A stretch of DNA of 64,000 bases from Brevibacterium picturae. GTDB taxonomy: Bacteria; Actinomycetota; Actinomycetes; Actinomycetales; Brevibacteriaceae. The stretch lies in NCBI RefSeq assembly GCF_900105045.1, contig NZ_LT629739.1:682001-746000 (forward strand). Reading direction: 5' to 3'. Under the pieces are notes generated by a model. The model had not been told where the DNA came from and made no database searches. It saw nothing but the letters and a program-made list of their open reading frames with translations. A program made the position numbers and the translations under genes. Shown here one piece after another: positions 17,277-25,563 of this stretch (positions are counted from its first letter, which is position 1; every line of letters begins with the position of its first letter).

Positions 17277-18506
17277 ATGACCGCACAGCCCGTAGAGGAC
17301 CTTCCCGGTGCAATCGATCGCGCCCTGGAGGGCCGGTCGATCCTCGTCCTGCCCCGCAATCGCGATGACTCCATCACCGAGGTGGCCCCCAGTCAGTGGA
17401 CCGGTGCCGGCCGGGCGCCGGCGCTGATCCTCTTCACATCGGGTTCGACTGGGACGGCCAAGGCCGTCGCCCTGTCCGCCGAGGCTCTGACCACCTCGGC
17501 GCGGGCGACCGAACGATTCCTCGCCGGCCCCGGCGATTGGCATCTGAGCCTGCCCATCAACCATATTGCGGGATTCCAGGTGGAGCTGCGCGCCCGGCTC
17601 GCGGGCTGGGAGCCGGTCCGGGCCACCTCGGCGACATTCACCGCCGACGCCTTCGCGGACGAGGCCGCCGAACTTTTCGCACGATCCGGTGACCGGCCCA
17701 GCTACACCTCGCTGGTGCCCACCCAGCTCCACCGAATTCTCGCCGACGCACGGGCCAGCGAGGCAGCGGCGAAGTTCGACGCGATCCTCCTCGGCGGATC
17801 CGCGATCTCGCCGGCGCTGCTCGAACGCGCCGATGCACGGGGCCTGCACATCGTGCGCACCTATGGAATGAGCGAGACCGCAGGTGGATGCGTATACAAC
17901 GGGGTTCCCTTCGACGGCCTCGAGATCACGATCACGGAGTCCTCGACGATCGATCTGCGCGGCCAGGTCGTGGCCGATTCCTATGTCGAGATCACGCCTG
18001 AGGGGCACATCGCTCCCGTCGACGACCAGGCGCTGACCACCGACGATGACGGGGCGAGATCCATGCACACGAGCGATCTGGGCCGACTCGACGATGGGGT
18101 TCTCACGGTGCTCGGCCGGGCCGACGACATCATCGTCTCCGGAGGCACGAACGTCTCACCCCATGCGCTCGAAACCGGGCTGCTGCCCACCTGGCAGCAC
18201 CATGGGATCGCCGAGGTGCTCGTGACCTGGGTGCCCGATGAGGAGTGGGGCAAACTGCTCGTGGCCCTCGTGAGGACCGATGGCCGGATTCCACCTGCTG
18301 TGGCGAAGGTTCACGATTCGCCGCGTGAGTTCGCGCGCTACCTGGGCGGACTCGACCACCGGATGCAAGGGCAGCTTCTGCCGCGGCTGGCCTTTCCTGT
18401 CACGGAGATCCCCCAACGTTCAATCGGCAAACCCGACAGACGGACCGCGGCCCGACTCGCGGAAGAGTTGGCTGAGCTAGCTGACACTGCTGAGACGGAG
18501 GAATGA
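17277..18506 (+). CDS. menE: o-Succinylbenzoate-CoA ligase
   Basis: A 409-residue acyl-adenylating enzyme that activates o-succinylbenzoate with ATP and CoA. The phosphate-binding loop LFTSGSTGTAKA spans 52-63, the A5 motif YGMSETAGG lies at 196-204, and the C-terminal catalytic lysine is in SIGKPDRR. It is shorter than typical acyl-CoA synthetases, as is usual for actinobacterial MenE. It follows menB by 13 bp and supplies MenB's substrate. Confidence 0.92.
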   Translation: MTAQPVEDLPGAIDRALEGRSILVLPRNRDDSITEVAPSQWTGAGRAPALILFTSGSTGTAKAVALSAEALTTSARATERFLAGPGDWHLSLPINHIAGFQVELRARLAGWEPVRATSATFTADAFADEAAELFARSGDRPSYTSLVPTQLHRILADARASEAAAKFDAILLGGSAISPALLERADARGLHIVRTYGMSETAGGCVYNGVPFDGLEITITESSTIDLRGQVVADSYVEITPEGHIAPVDDQALTTDDDGARSMHTSDLGRLDDGVLTVLGRADDIIVSGGTNVSPHALETGLLPTWQHHGIAEVLVTWVPDEEWGKLLVALVRTDGRIPPAVAKVHDSPREFARYLGGLDHRMQGQLLPRLAFPVTEIPQRSIGKPDRRTAARLAEELAELADTAETEE

Positions 18507-18592
18507 TGGGTTTCGGAGCGCGAATACCCTATTAGGTGAACAGTCGGTAATATGAAACGGTTCGAATTCTCGTGAGGAAGGTATCCCGCCCA

Positions 18593-19525
18593 ATGGCAAC
18601 TGCCGCGCAGTGGATCTCCGGAGCCCGATTACGAACATTGCCGCTGGCTGTTGCACCCGTCCTCATCGGCACTGGTGCCGCAATCGGCTCCGTCGGCGGT
18701 TTCACTTCGTTCATCATCGGCGACTACACGCGCAACGGCCACGACCATTCGCTTCCGCAGATCTTCCTGCGGGCGGTGCTTGCCTTCATGGTCTCACTCT
18801 GCCTGCAGATCGGGTCGAACTACGCCAATGACTACTCTGACGGTGTCCGCGGCACTGACGACGTGCGCGTCGGTCCGGTCCGTCTCACGGCCACGGGCCT
18901 GGCCGAGCCGAGCACGGTCAAACGTGCGGCGTTCCTCTTCTTCGGTCTCGCCGGGATCGTCGGAATCGTCCTCGTCCTCATCTCGCAGGCGTGGTGGTTC
19001 CTCATCGTCGGCGCCGCAGCAGTGGCGGCCGCCTGGTTCTACACGGGCGGCAAGAAGCCCTACGGATACATGGGTCTGGGCGAAGTCTTCGTCTTCGTCT
19101 TCTTCGGTCTCGTGGCCACCCTGGGAACGATGTGGATGCAGGTCGGCGGACTCAGCCTCGCCGGCTGGGCCGGTGCCGTTGCCATCGGTTCCCTCGCCTC
19201 GGCGGTGCTCATGGTCAACAACCTGCGCGACATCCCGACCGACATCGCGGCCGACAAGATCACTCTGGCCGTTCGCCTCGGCGACAATCGGTCACGAATC
19301 GCGTACGCGAGCCTCGTCCTTATGCCCTTCGCGCTGCTGGCCCTGGCGATCCTCGATGGGCACCCTGCCGTGGCACTGGCCATCCTCGCGCTGGTGCCCG
19401 CGCTCAACCCGTTGAAGACGGTGCTGCGCGGAACCACCGGCCCCGGGCTCATTCCGCCGATCAAGTCGACAGGGCTGACCGCGCTGGCCTTCGCCGCTCT
19501 GATGGGGTTGGGACTGTCTCTTTAA
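18593..19525 (+). CDS. menA: 1,4-Dihydroxy-2-naphthoate polyprenyltransferase
   Basis: A 310-residue UbiA-family membrane enzyme with about nine membrane segments that attaches the polyprenyl tail to dihydroxynaphthoate. The first metal-diphosphate motif is NYANDYSDGVRGTD, and the second lies in VNNLRDIPTDIAADK. I chose the ATG at 18593, which gives the usual MATAAQWISGAR start with GAGGAAGG upstream, over a GTG 21 bases earlier. It is the last plus-strand gene of the menaquinone set and converges with the DUF4229 gene. Confidence 0.93.
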   Translation: MATAAQWISGARLRTLPLAVAPVLIGTGAAIGSVGGFTSFIIGDYTRNGHDHSLPQIFLRAVLAFMVSLCLQIGSNYANDYSDGVRGTDDVRVGPVRLTATGLAEPSTVKRAAFLFFGLAGIVGIVLVLISQAWWFLIVGAAAVAAAWFYTGGKKPYGYMGLGEVFVFVFFGLVATLGTMWMQVGGLSLAGWAGAVAIGSLASAVLMVNNLRDIPTDIAADKITLAVRLGDNRSRIAYASLVLMPFALLALAILDGHPAVALAILALVPALNPLKTVLRGTTGPGLIPPIKSTGLTALAFAALMGLGLSL

Positions 19526-19555
19526 TCCGACCCGACCTGAGGCCCGTAGCCTGGA

Positions 19556-19822
19556 TCAGTTCTCGTCGTCGACGATGCGGTCTTCTGTGTCCTCGTCTTC
19601 GCCCTTCTGCTTGGGGGTCTTGGCCCGTTTGGCCACGCGGGTTTCGATATCATCGGCCACCTTGGCGCGCATGCCGCCCAGGAAGATGTAACTGAGGATT
19701 GCTCCGATGATGATCGCGGCCATGGCCATGACGAGGTTGAATCCGAGGAATGGCTGCAGAATGAGCCCAACGGCGACGATGATGCCAAGACGAGCCAATG
19801 TGTAGATCCAGAAGTTGCGCAT
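19556..19822 (-). CDS. DUF4229 small membrane protein
   Basis: An 88-residue protein with two membrane segments (about 8-25 and 30-48), a conserved GGMRAKVADDIETRV stretch and an acidic tail. This matches the actinobacterial DUF4229 family, often found beside menaquinone or cytochrome c maturation genes. Its function is unknown. The ATG at 19822 has a strong -10 box, TAAAAT, seven bases upstream and no Shine-Dalgarno, so it is probably leaderless. It is divergent from the PLD N-domain gene. Confidence 0.8.
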   Translation of the reverse strand: MRNFWIYTLARLGIIVAVGLILQPFLGFNLVMAMAAIIIGAILSYIFLGGMRAKVADDIETRVAKRAKTPKQKGEDEDTEDRIVDDEN

Positions 19823-19829
19823 TGCACCT

Positions 19830-19835
19830 ATTTTA
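19830..19835 (-). promoter_or_regulatory. -10 box of a leaderless DUF4229 promoter
   Basis: On the minus strand TAAAAT ends seven bases before the ATG. It is the closest match to the -10 consensus among the leaderless-type sites in this window. Confidence 0.6.
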
Positions 19836-19894
19836 GTTCGTCCGAATCAGTGATTCATCACAGCCCGTGTGGGCAGGTGTTCAGGTTAGTGGAC

Positions 19895-19900
19895 TATCCT
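19895..19900 (+). promoter_or_regulatory. -10 box of a leaderless PLD N-domain gene promoter
   Basis: TATCCT ends six bases before the ATG at 19907. Confidence 0.5.
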
Positions 19901-19906
19901 GGATGC

Positions 19907-20359
19907 ATGGCTCGATTTCTCATTGCCGCGATTGTCCTTGCGGCAGCGGTCACACTGTACGGACTCTTCGATTGCCTTTTGCGTGATCGTGGTCTGATTC
20001 GAGTCCTGCCCAAACCCGTCTGGGCAATCATCATCCTGGTCATTCCCGTGATCGGCTTCGTGCTGTGGTATCTGTTTGGCCGCGGTTCCGAAGACAAGCC
20101 CTCAGCAGCGCCTCGCCGTCGCGGCCCCAGCGCCCCCGACGATGACGACGACTACCTGCGGCAGGTTGATCGCGACGTGAAACTCGGCAAGCACGCGCCC
20201 GAAGCGCAGACACCCGAGGACACGACTCCCGACGCTGATGACAGCGACGACGAAGACTCCTCCGATTCCAACACTCATTCCGCCGACGCTCCTTCCGCCG
20301 ACACCGACGAACATGGTTCGAACGGATCCACCGGCGACGGCCGCGGCCACTCGAGCTGA
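19907..20359 (+). CDS. Phospholipase D N-terminal-domain (PLDc_N) membrane protein
   Basis: A 150-residue protein. Two membrane segments (about 4-22 and 37-57) enclose the PLDc_N signature around DCLLRDRGLIRVLPKPVW and end in GFVLWYLFGRG. No HKD catalytic domain follows; instead there is a long acidic, Asp/Ser-rich cytoplasmic tail. Such short proteins are common in actinobacteria and have no assigned function. The ATG at 19907 is chosen because it places the first membrane helix at the N-terminus and has a -10 box six bases upstream. Its stop lies in the first of three 17-bp repeats. Confidence 0.78.
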   Translation: MARFLIAAIVLAAAVTLYGLFDCLLRDRGLIRVLPKPVWAIIILVIPVIGFVLWYLFGRGSEDKPSAAPRRRGPSAPDDDDDYLRQVDRDVKLGKHAPEAQTPEDTTPDADDSDDEDSSDSNTHSADAPSADTDEHGSNGSTGDGRGHSS

Positions 20360-20396
20360 GCCGGCACTCGAGCTGAGTTGGCGCTCGATCTGAGCC
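20346..20396 (+). repeat. Three 17-bp tandem units spanning the stop codon
   Basis: Units at 20346, 20363 and 20380 share GGCACTCGAGCTGAG with small changes. The real stop is the TGA in the first unit. Confidence 0.85.
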
Positions 20397-20774
20397 ACCC
20401 GTCGAGGCGGCCCGGAGGCTCAGCGGTTTCCGGGCGGAAGCGGGTTCCGGGCAGATCTGTTTGCCTGGACTGAAGCCCACACAGTGCTCAGGGCCGATCC
20501 GGATGCAACCCTCGGCGGACTCGCCCGGACTCCTTCGCAGACTGTCCGGAACCTCTGCAGATCGCGCAGTCCGAGCCTCACCGTGCATCCGGTTCCTCCG
20601 TGTGCGTCCGAGCCTCACCGTGCGTCCGGATCTTCCGAAAGCGCCCGGGCACCTGGCATGATCAGCCGCGGCTCAGCCATCGCTCGACTCGGCCATCAAA
20701 GCCCATCAGAATCGACAGTGTGATCAGTCAGGGACGCAGACGGCGAACTCTCCGGCGTCAACCGATCGGCTCGA
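20360..20774. other. 415-bp intergenic region without a supported gene
   Basis: Between the PLDc_N gene and the ccsB stop I see no credible coding region. It holds the second and third 17-bp units (to 20396) and a 24-bp sequence beginning GTCCGAGCCTCACCGTGC that is repeated at 20569 and 20606, a 37-bp period with one mismatch. No convincing terminator hairpin was found. Confidence 0.6.
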
Positions 20775-21779
20775 CTACAGTCCCGAGTACGAGTGCAGGC
20801 CGTTGAAATACATGTTGACGACGGTGAAGTTGAAGATCACGGTGGCGATGCCGATGAGGTTGAGCACGGCGACCTTCGTCGGTCCCCAGCCGCGTGTGGC
20901 TCGAGCGTGCAGGTATGCGGCGTAGATGACCCAGACGACGAATGTCCAGATCTCCTTCGAGTCCCAGCCCCAGTAACGGCTCCAGGCCACCTCGGCCCAG
21001 ATGGCGCCGGCGATGAGGGTGAACGTCCAAGTGATGAAGCCGACCGCGGCGATCGTGTAGGAGAACCGTTCCAGGTCGATGCTTGCCGGCATCCGCCGCA
21101 TGAACCGCAGCCACTTCGGGTCCTTGTTCTCCTGCGAGCTCTTCAGTATCTGGAACACGGCGAGGATCGCGGAGATGTAGAGCAGCGAGGTCGACAGGAT
21201 CGCGATCGGCACGTGAATGGCGATCCAGTACGAATCGAGCGCCGGGATGAGCTTCGCAGCAGGGGTGTAGAAGACCGTGATCGCCAACCCCAGGCACAGG
21301 AGGACTCCGCCTGCCACGATGGTTCCCAGGTAGCGGATGTCCTTCTTCACGTTGACGATGAGGAACACGATGACGGTGATCGCAGTGGCGGTGAGGACGT
21401 ACTCCATCATGTTGCCCCACGGCACACGCATCACGGACAGTGCACGAGTCAGCACAGCAGCCGCATGGAGGATGACGGCAAGAACGAGAAGTGAGGTGCC
21501 GATCCTCGCCCCGCGCCGAGGCTTATCCCTGCCCGATCCGGTCGTGGTCTCAACCGAAGCGTCGGTCTGCGGCGGATCGAGAAGTGCTGTGGTGGTCTTC
21601 CTGTTCGTCCGGCGCACATTCGACGGCTTCGCAGCGCTGGCCGCGCCGGCTTCGGACTGTTTGAGCTCTCGCCCGCCGAACAGGTCGAAAGCATAGAAGA
21701 TCATGGCGACGGCGTAGACGATCATCGCCGAGATGATGAGCTGGTTCGACCACATTGCTAGGTCAGTGTTGACGTCCAT
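20775..21779 (-). CDS. ccsB: Cytochrome c biogenesis protein CcsB (ResC)
   Basis: A 334-residue multi-spanning membrane protein. With ResB it forms the system II synthase that delivers haem and attaches it to apocytochrome c outside the membrane. The tryptophan-rich haem motif WGWDSKEIW and a following HARATRGW are present. I moved the start to the ATG at 21779 because GGAGG lies five bases before it; upstream in-frame codons would only add an unlikely extension. It follows resB by 109 bp and closes the haem/cytochrome c series. Confidence 0.92.
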   Translation of the reverse strand: MDVNTDLAMWSNQLIISAMIVYAVAMIFYAFDLFGGRELKQSEAGAASAAKPSNVRRTNRKTTTALLDPPQTDASVETTTGSGRDKPRRGARIGTSLLVLAVILHAAAVLTRALSVMRVPWGNMMEYVLTATAITVIVFLIVNVKKDIRYLGTIVAGGVLLCLGLAITVFYTPAAKLIPALDSYWIAIHVPIAILSTSLLYISAILAVFQILKSSQENKDPKWLRFMRRMPASIDLERFSYTIAAVGFITWTFTLIAGAIWAEVAWSRYWGWDSKEIWTFVVWVIYAAYLHARATRGWGPTKVAVLNLIGIATVIFNFTVVNMYFNGLHSYSGL

Positions 21780-21888
21780 ACATCCTCCGCACCAGCGGTG
21801 CTCTTCCATTGCGTCGGGCTGTTGCTGTGTTCGGGTCGCCTGTGTCGGTGCCGACCCGCGACAATTCTACTCCGCGTAGTACCTAAAG

Positions 21889-23571
21889 CTAATCAATCGT
21901 CTTCCCCGACCTTGCGACCTCCGGCCCTGCGGCCCCGTCCTTTCGCTGTCCGGAGCTCCGACCTTCGGCTTCGTCCGCAGAATCGTCGGCAGTTTCGTCG
22001 GCGAGGTCCTTCGCCAGGTCCTTCGCCGCGCGTTCGACCATCGAGTCCTCACCTCGGGCCAGAGCCGCGACTTCTGCCTGGCCGTCCTTGATCCGCACCC
22101 ACATACGTCGACGCGGGATGAACAGGGACAACCCGAGCCCCAGCAGCACTGCGATCGCGCTGGCGAGCATCAGACCCTGCGTCGGGTCCTGGGAGATATC
22201 GACGGCGATGTAGCGTTTGACGCCGTCGAACGTCACCGAACCGCCATCGGGCAACTCCTGAGTCTCTCCCGGTGACAGCTGGATGAGCAGAGGATTGCCG
22301 GAGGCATCGGTCATCTCCGTCATATTCTCGGCCTCGATCGTGTACACCGACTGCGGCGTCCCGTCGTCGAGGCCCAGGTCACCGGTGTATCCGCTCATCA
22401 CAAGGTAAGGGTTGCGCAGCCCGGCAAAGCTCGACACCAGTTCGCCGTTCTCATTCTGGGTCGCGGTCGGTAGGAAGACACCGACGAATCCCATCTGAGT
22501 CCCCGCAGCGTCGGGGACCTTCATAACGCCCTCGGAGGTGTAGCCGGGATCCCCACCATCAGGGATGAACACCTGCGGGCCGGACTGCACGACCTGCCCC
22601 TTGGCGTCCTTGACCGTGACTTCCGGGGCGTACCCGTTTCCTGTCAGATAGACGCCCGTCCCGGCCACGCGCACGGGTTCGTTGACCCGCAGGGTGTGCT
22701 TCTCACTCTTCCCATCGGCAGTGGTCGTGACCTTCGCATCGAAGGTACGAGGCTGACCGAACTGGCTGCCCGGGGCCTGATCGTCGAAGGTGGCGTGGAA
22801 GTCGTCGAGTCTGAGCCGGAAGTCCGGCAGGTTGTCTGCGTCGTAATAGGAGCCCGGTTCGAACGAGTCGTAGGAGACCAGGGAGTTCGTGAAGGTGTCC
22901 CCTTCGACGAGGATCCGCTGACCCTCATAGCCGAACAGAGAACCGATCGCCATCGTCAGAGTCGCGACGAGGAGAGCGATGTGGAAGACGAGGTTGCCGG
23001 TCTCGCGCAGGTAGCCGCGTTCAGCCGCCACATGGTCCGTGTTGCGCACGGTCCGGTAGCCGAGCCTCTTCAGTCGGGCTTGGGCTGCATCGAGGAAATC
23101 CTGGTCCGCGGTTTCACGGGATTCGGCAGATCCCGTCGCCGAGGTGAAGGTTTCGTATCCGGGCATCCGACCCAACCGCCTCGGTGCCTTGGGCGGGGCC
23201 GAGCGCATGGCCTTCCAATGCTGGGCCGAACGAGGGATCACACAGCCGATGAGTGAGATCATCAGCAGGAGATAAATGGCGGAGAACCAGATCGAGGAGT
23301 ACACATCGAACATCTGGATCGTGTCGAGGAACTGGCCCCAGGCGCCGTTGGATTCGAGGAACGTGTTGACTCGGCCCGGGTCCTGGATGCGCTGCGGCAG
23401 CAATGAGCCCGGGATCGCCGCCATGGCGAGGACGAGGAGGAGGATCAGCGCCACGCGCATGGTCGTCAGCTGGCGCCACGCCCACCGGCACATGCCGATG
23501 AAGCCCAGCTGCGGCTGGCTCACTGCAGGCTTGCTGCTGCCGGCCTTCTTGTCGGCGGTCTTCTTCGCCAC
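21889..23571 (-). CDS. resB: Cytochrome c biogenesis protein ResB
   Basis: A 560-residue protein with a hydrophobic N-terminal part containing three membrane segments, a large external domain (about 230-460) and a further segment near 470. This is the ResB architecture of system II cytochrome c assembly. The GTG start shares one base with the ccdA stop. The last 60 residues are a charged, low-complexity cytoplasmic tail beyond the family core. It acts with CcsB, ResA and CcdA encoded around it. Confidence 0.9.
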   Translation of the reverse strand: MAKKTADKKAGSSKPAVSQPQLGFIGMCRWAWRQLTTMRVALILLLVLAMAAIPGSLLPQRIQDPGRVNTFLESNGAWGQFLDTIQMFDVYSSIWFSAIYLLLMISLIGCVIPRSAQHWKAMRSAPPKAPRRLGRMPGYETFTSATGSAESRETADQDFLDAAQARLKRLGYRTVRNTDHVAAERGYLRETGNLVFHIALLVATLTMAIGSLFGYEGQRILVEGDTFTNSLVSYDSFEPGSYYDADNLPDFRLRLDDFHATFDDQAPGSQFGQPRTFDAKVTTTADGKSEKHTLRVNEPVRVAGTGVYLTGNGYAPEVTVKDAKGQVVQSGPQVFIPDGGDPGYTSEGVMKVPDAAGTQMGFVGVFLPTATQNENGELVSSFAGLRNPYLVMSGYTGDLGLDDGTPQSVYTIEAENMTEMTDASGNPLLIQLSPGETQELPDGGSVTFDGVKRYIAVDISQDPTQGLMLASAIAVLLGLGLSLFIPRRRMWVRIKDGQAEVAALARGEDSMVERAAKDLAKDLADETADDSADEAEGRSSGQRKDGAAGPEVARSGKTID

Positions 23572-24335
23572 TAGATCACCACTTCGAAATCATAGATCAG
23601 ACCCTGCAGAGAGGTCATCCACGCGTTCCACAGCCCCGAGGCCATGAGCACGCCCAATACGATGAGCATGATGCCCCCAGCACGCACGATCGCAGTCTGG
23701 TGCCTGCGTACCCAGGTGAGACGGCCGGCGCCCTTGTGGATCGCCACCGCCAAGATGATGAAAGGAATGCCCAGACCCAGGCAGTACACGAATGCCAAGA
23801 GTGCCCCGCGCCAGATCGTTCCGTCTCCGCCGAAGCTCACCGACATCGACAGCACTGCCGACAGCGTCGGGCCCACGCAGGGTGCCCAGCCGAGGGCGAA
23901 GGTGGCACCGAGGACCGGTGCACCCCAGAGGCCTGCCTTGGGACGACCCCGGATCCGATGCTCGGTCTGGAGCAGGCCGAACCCGCCCATGAAGACGAAG
24001 CCGGCGATGATGACGACACCGCCGAGGATCCGGATGAGCACGCCCTGCCACTGCGAGAACATCGCGCCCAGGGCTGAGAACCCGGTCCCCAGCAGCACGA
24101 AGATTATGGTGAACCCGAGGACGAAGAGTGCAATCCCGACGACGACCCGCCAGGTCTCTTTGTCCCTGAGGGAGGATCCACTCAGCCCGGTGACATAGCC
24201 GACGTAGCCGGGGACCAACGGCAGCACGCAGGGTGAGGCGAAGGAGACGAGCCCGGCCAGTGCAGCCGCACCGGCAGCCAGAAGCAGCGGCCCGGTGAGA
24301 ACCGTTTGGGCGAACTCCGCCCCGATCCCACTCAC
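23571..24335 (-). CDS. ccdA: CcdA-type thiol-disulfide transmembrane transporter
   Basis: A 254-residue protein with six membrane segments. The conserved cysteine pair is in SFASPCVLPLVPG (Cys36) and GWAPCVGP (Cys153). CcdA carries reducing equivalents from cytoplasmic thioredoxin to external thioredoxin-like proteins, here ResA, so that apocytochrome cysteines are ready for haem. The GTG start overlaps the resA stop in a GTGA. Confidence 0.93.
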   Translation of the reverse strand: MSGIGAEFAQTVLTGPLLLAAGAAALAGLVSFASPCVLPLVPGYVGYVTGLSGSSLRDKETWRVVVGIALFVLGFTIIFVLLGTGFSALGAMFSQWQGVLIRILGGVVIIAGFVFMGGFGLLQTEHRIRGRPKAGLWGAPVLGATFALGWAPCVGPTLSAVLSMSVSFGGDGTIWRGALLAFVYCLGLGIPFIILAVAIHKGAGRLTWVRRHQTAIVRAGGIMLIVLGVLMASGLWNAWMTSLQGLIYDFEVVI

Positions 24336-24925
24336 TCTGCCTGCACGTCCTCGATGAGTCCCTTGAGCGTCGACTCATCGACCTCTCCCACGACTCGGGC
24401 CGCGGCGCGACCCTTCGCATCGAGGACGACCGTGGAAGGCGTGGCCTGGGGTGGGAGGACTCCCGAGAGCAGCGCCACCATGGCGCCGTCGGTGTCGAGC
24501 ATATTCGCGTAGGGGATCTGGTAATTCGAGATGAACGCGTTGGCCGCGGCCTCCTGGTCACGGACGTTGACGCCGAGGAACTGCACCTCATCGCCGAACT
24601 CTTCGGCCAGTGACTTCAGCGCCGGGGCTTCCTTCCGGCACGGCGGGCAGGCCGCGTACCAGAGGTTGATGACGACCGGGGTGGGTCGGATATCGGCCAG
24701 CGACATCGACTTCCCTTCGAGCGTCTCGAAGCTCAGCTCCAGCGGTTCGCCGCGTTCCTCGACAGCCACTTGAGACACGACACCGGAACCGGACACATAG
24801 CCCTGGTCGGATCCGGCCTGATCGGCCAGTTCATCGTTCTCGCTGCAGGCGCTGAGGACAACAGCGGTGCCGGCGACCAGTCCGGTCAGGAGTGTGCGGC
24901 GGTTCATCGGGTTGCGGGCATTCAT
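24332..24925 (-). CDS. resA: ResA/TlpA-like thioredoxin lipoprotein
   Basis: A 197-residue membrane-anchored thiol reductase. The N-terminus carries NRRTLLTG, which resembles a twin-arginine signal, and a lipobox LSAC with Cys27. The redox site is WYAACPPC (Cys93, Cys96) in a thioredoxin fold that ends near residue 195. It should reduce apocytochrome c cysteines outside the cell. The ATG overlaps the histidine phosphatase stop, and a second Met at codon 7 could also start translation. Confidence 0.9.
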   Translation of the reverse strand: MNARNPMNRRTLLTGLVAGTAVVLSACSENDELADQAGSDQGYVSGSGVVSQVAVEERGEPLELSFETLEGKSMSLADIRPTPVVINLWYAACPPCRKEAPALKSLAEEFGDEVQFLGVNVRDQEAAANAFISNYQIPYANMLDTDGAMVALLSGVLPPQATPSTVVLDAKGRAAARVVGEVDESTLKGLIEDVQAE

Positions 24926-25563
24926 GCTCCCGCCACCGCTTGCCCGGGTTGCAGATCTGCGCAGATGCTCTCGTAACTCACGGATACAAGTGTGGACGAT
25001 TCGAATGTGAAACTGGTGATAGATGCCAGGTCACACTCCCGTTTCCGAGGGTCGTGGACGAGCGAGCGCTCCTCCCCCGCCAGGCGTGTCATCCAAATCG
25101 GAAGCTGATGGGAGACGATGACTCCCACGGCCTCGGGGCCGTGCTTGGCGAGTTTTGTGCGCAGACTGGCCATGGCTGCCTGCATGCGGAGCACGATCTG
25201 CCTGTAGGGCTCGCCCCAGGACGGCGTCAGCGGGTTGTACAGGCGCACCAGATTGCGCGGCTCAGCCAGCCTGCGACCGTTGATCTTCTGCCCCTCGAAG
25301 GAGTTGGCGGCCTCGATCACACGGTCGTCGGTGAAGACAGGCAGGTCGAGTCGCTGATGCAGCGGCGTGATCGTCTGCTGGGCCCGCAGCAGCGGTGAGG
25401 CCACCAGCTCGACTGGGGGCACCGCGGCCGTGGCGAAATGCTCGCCGACGCGTCGGGCCATCTCGTGGCCGCGTTCGGTCAGGCCGAAGTTCGGCAGCCG
25501 ACCGTAGAGGATGCCCTCGGGGTTGTCTACCTCCCCGTGCCGGACCAGGTGGATCGTGGTCAT
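24922..25563 (-). CDS. Histidine phosphatase family protein (phosphoglycerate mutase-like)
   Basis: A 213-residue protein with the phosphohistidine motif RHGE at 8-11, a supporting arginine in YGRLPNFGLTERG and a later catalytic His in VIVSHQLPIW. Such enzymes remove phosphate from varied small molecules; no substrate can be read. Actinobacterial haem/cytochrome c clusters often carry this gene between hemL and resA, so a role linked to that pathway is possible. It overlaps both neighbours by ATGA junctions. Confidence 0.85.
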   Translation of the reverse strand: MTTIHLVRHGEVDNPEGILYGRLPNFGLTERGHEMARRVGEHFATAAVPPVELVASPLLRAQQTITPLHQRLDLPVFTDDRVIEAANSFEGQKINGRRLAEPRNLVRLYNPLTPSWGEPYRQIVLRMQAAMASLRTKLAKHGPEAVGVIVSHQLPIWMTRLAGEERSLVHDPRKRECDLASITSFTFESSTLVSVSYESICADLQPGQAVAGA

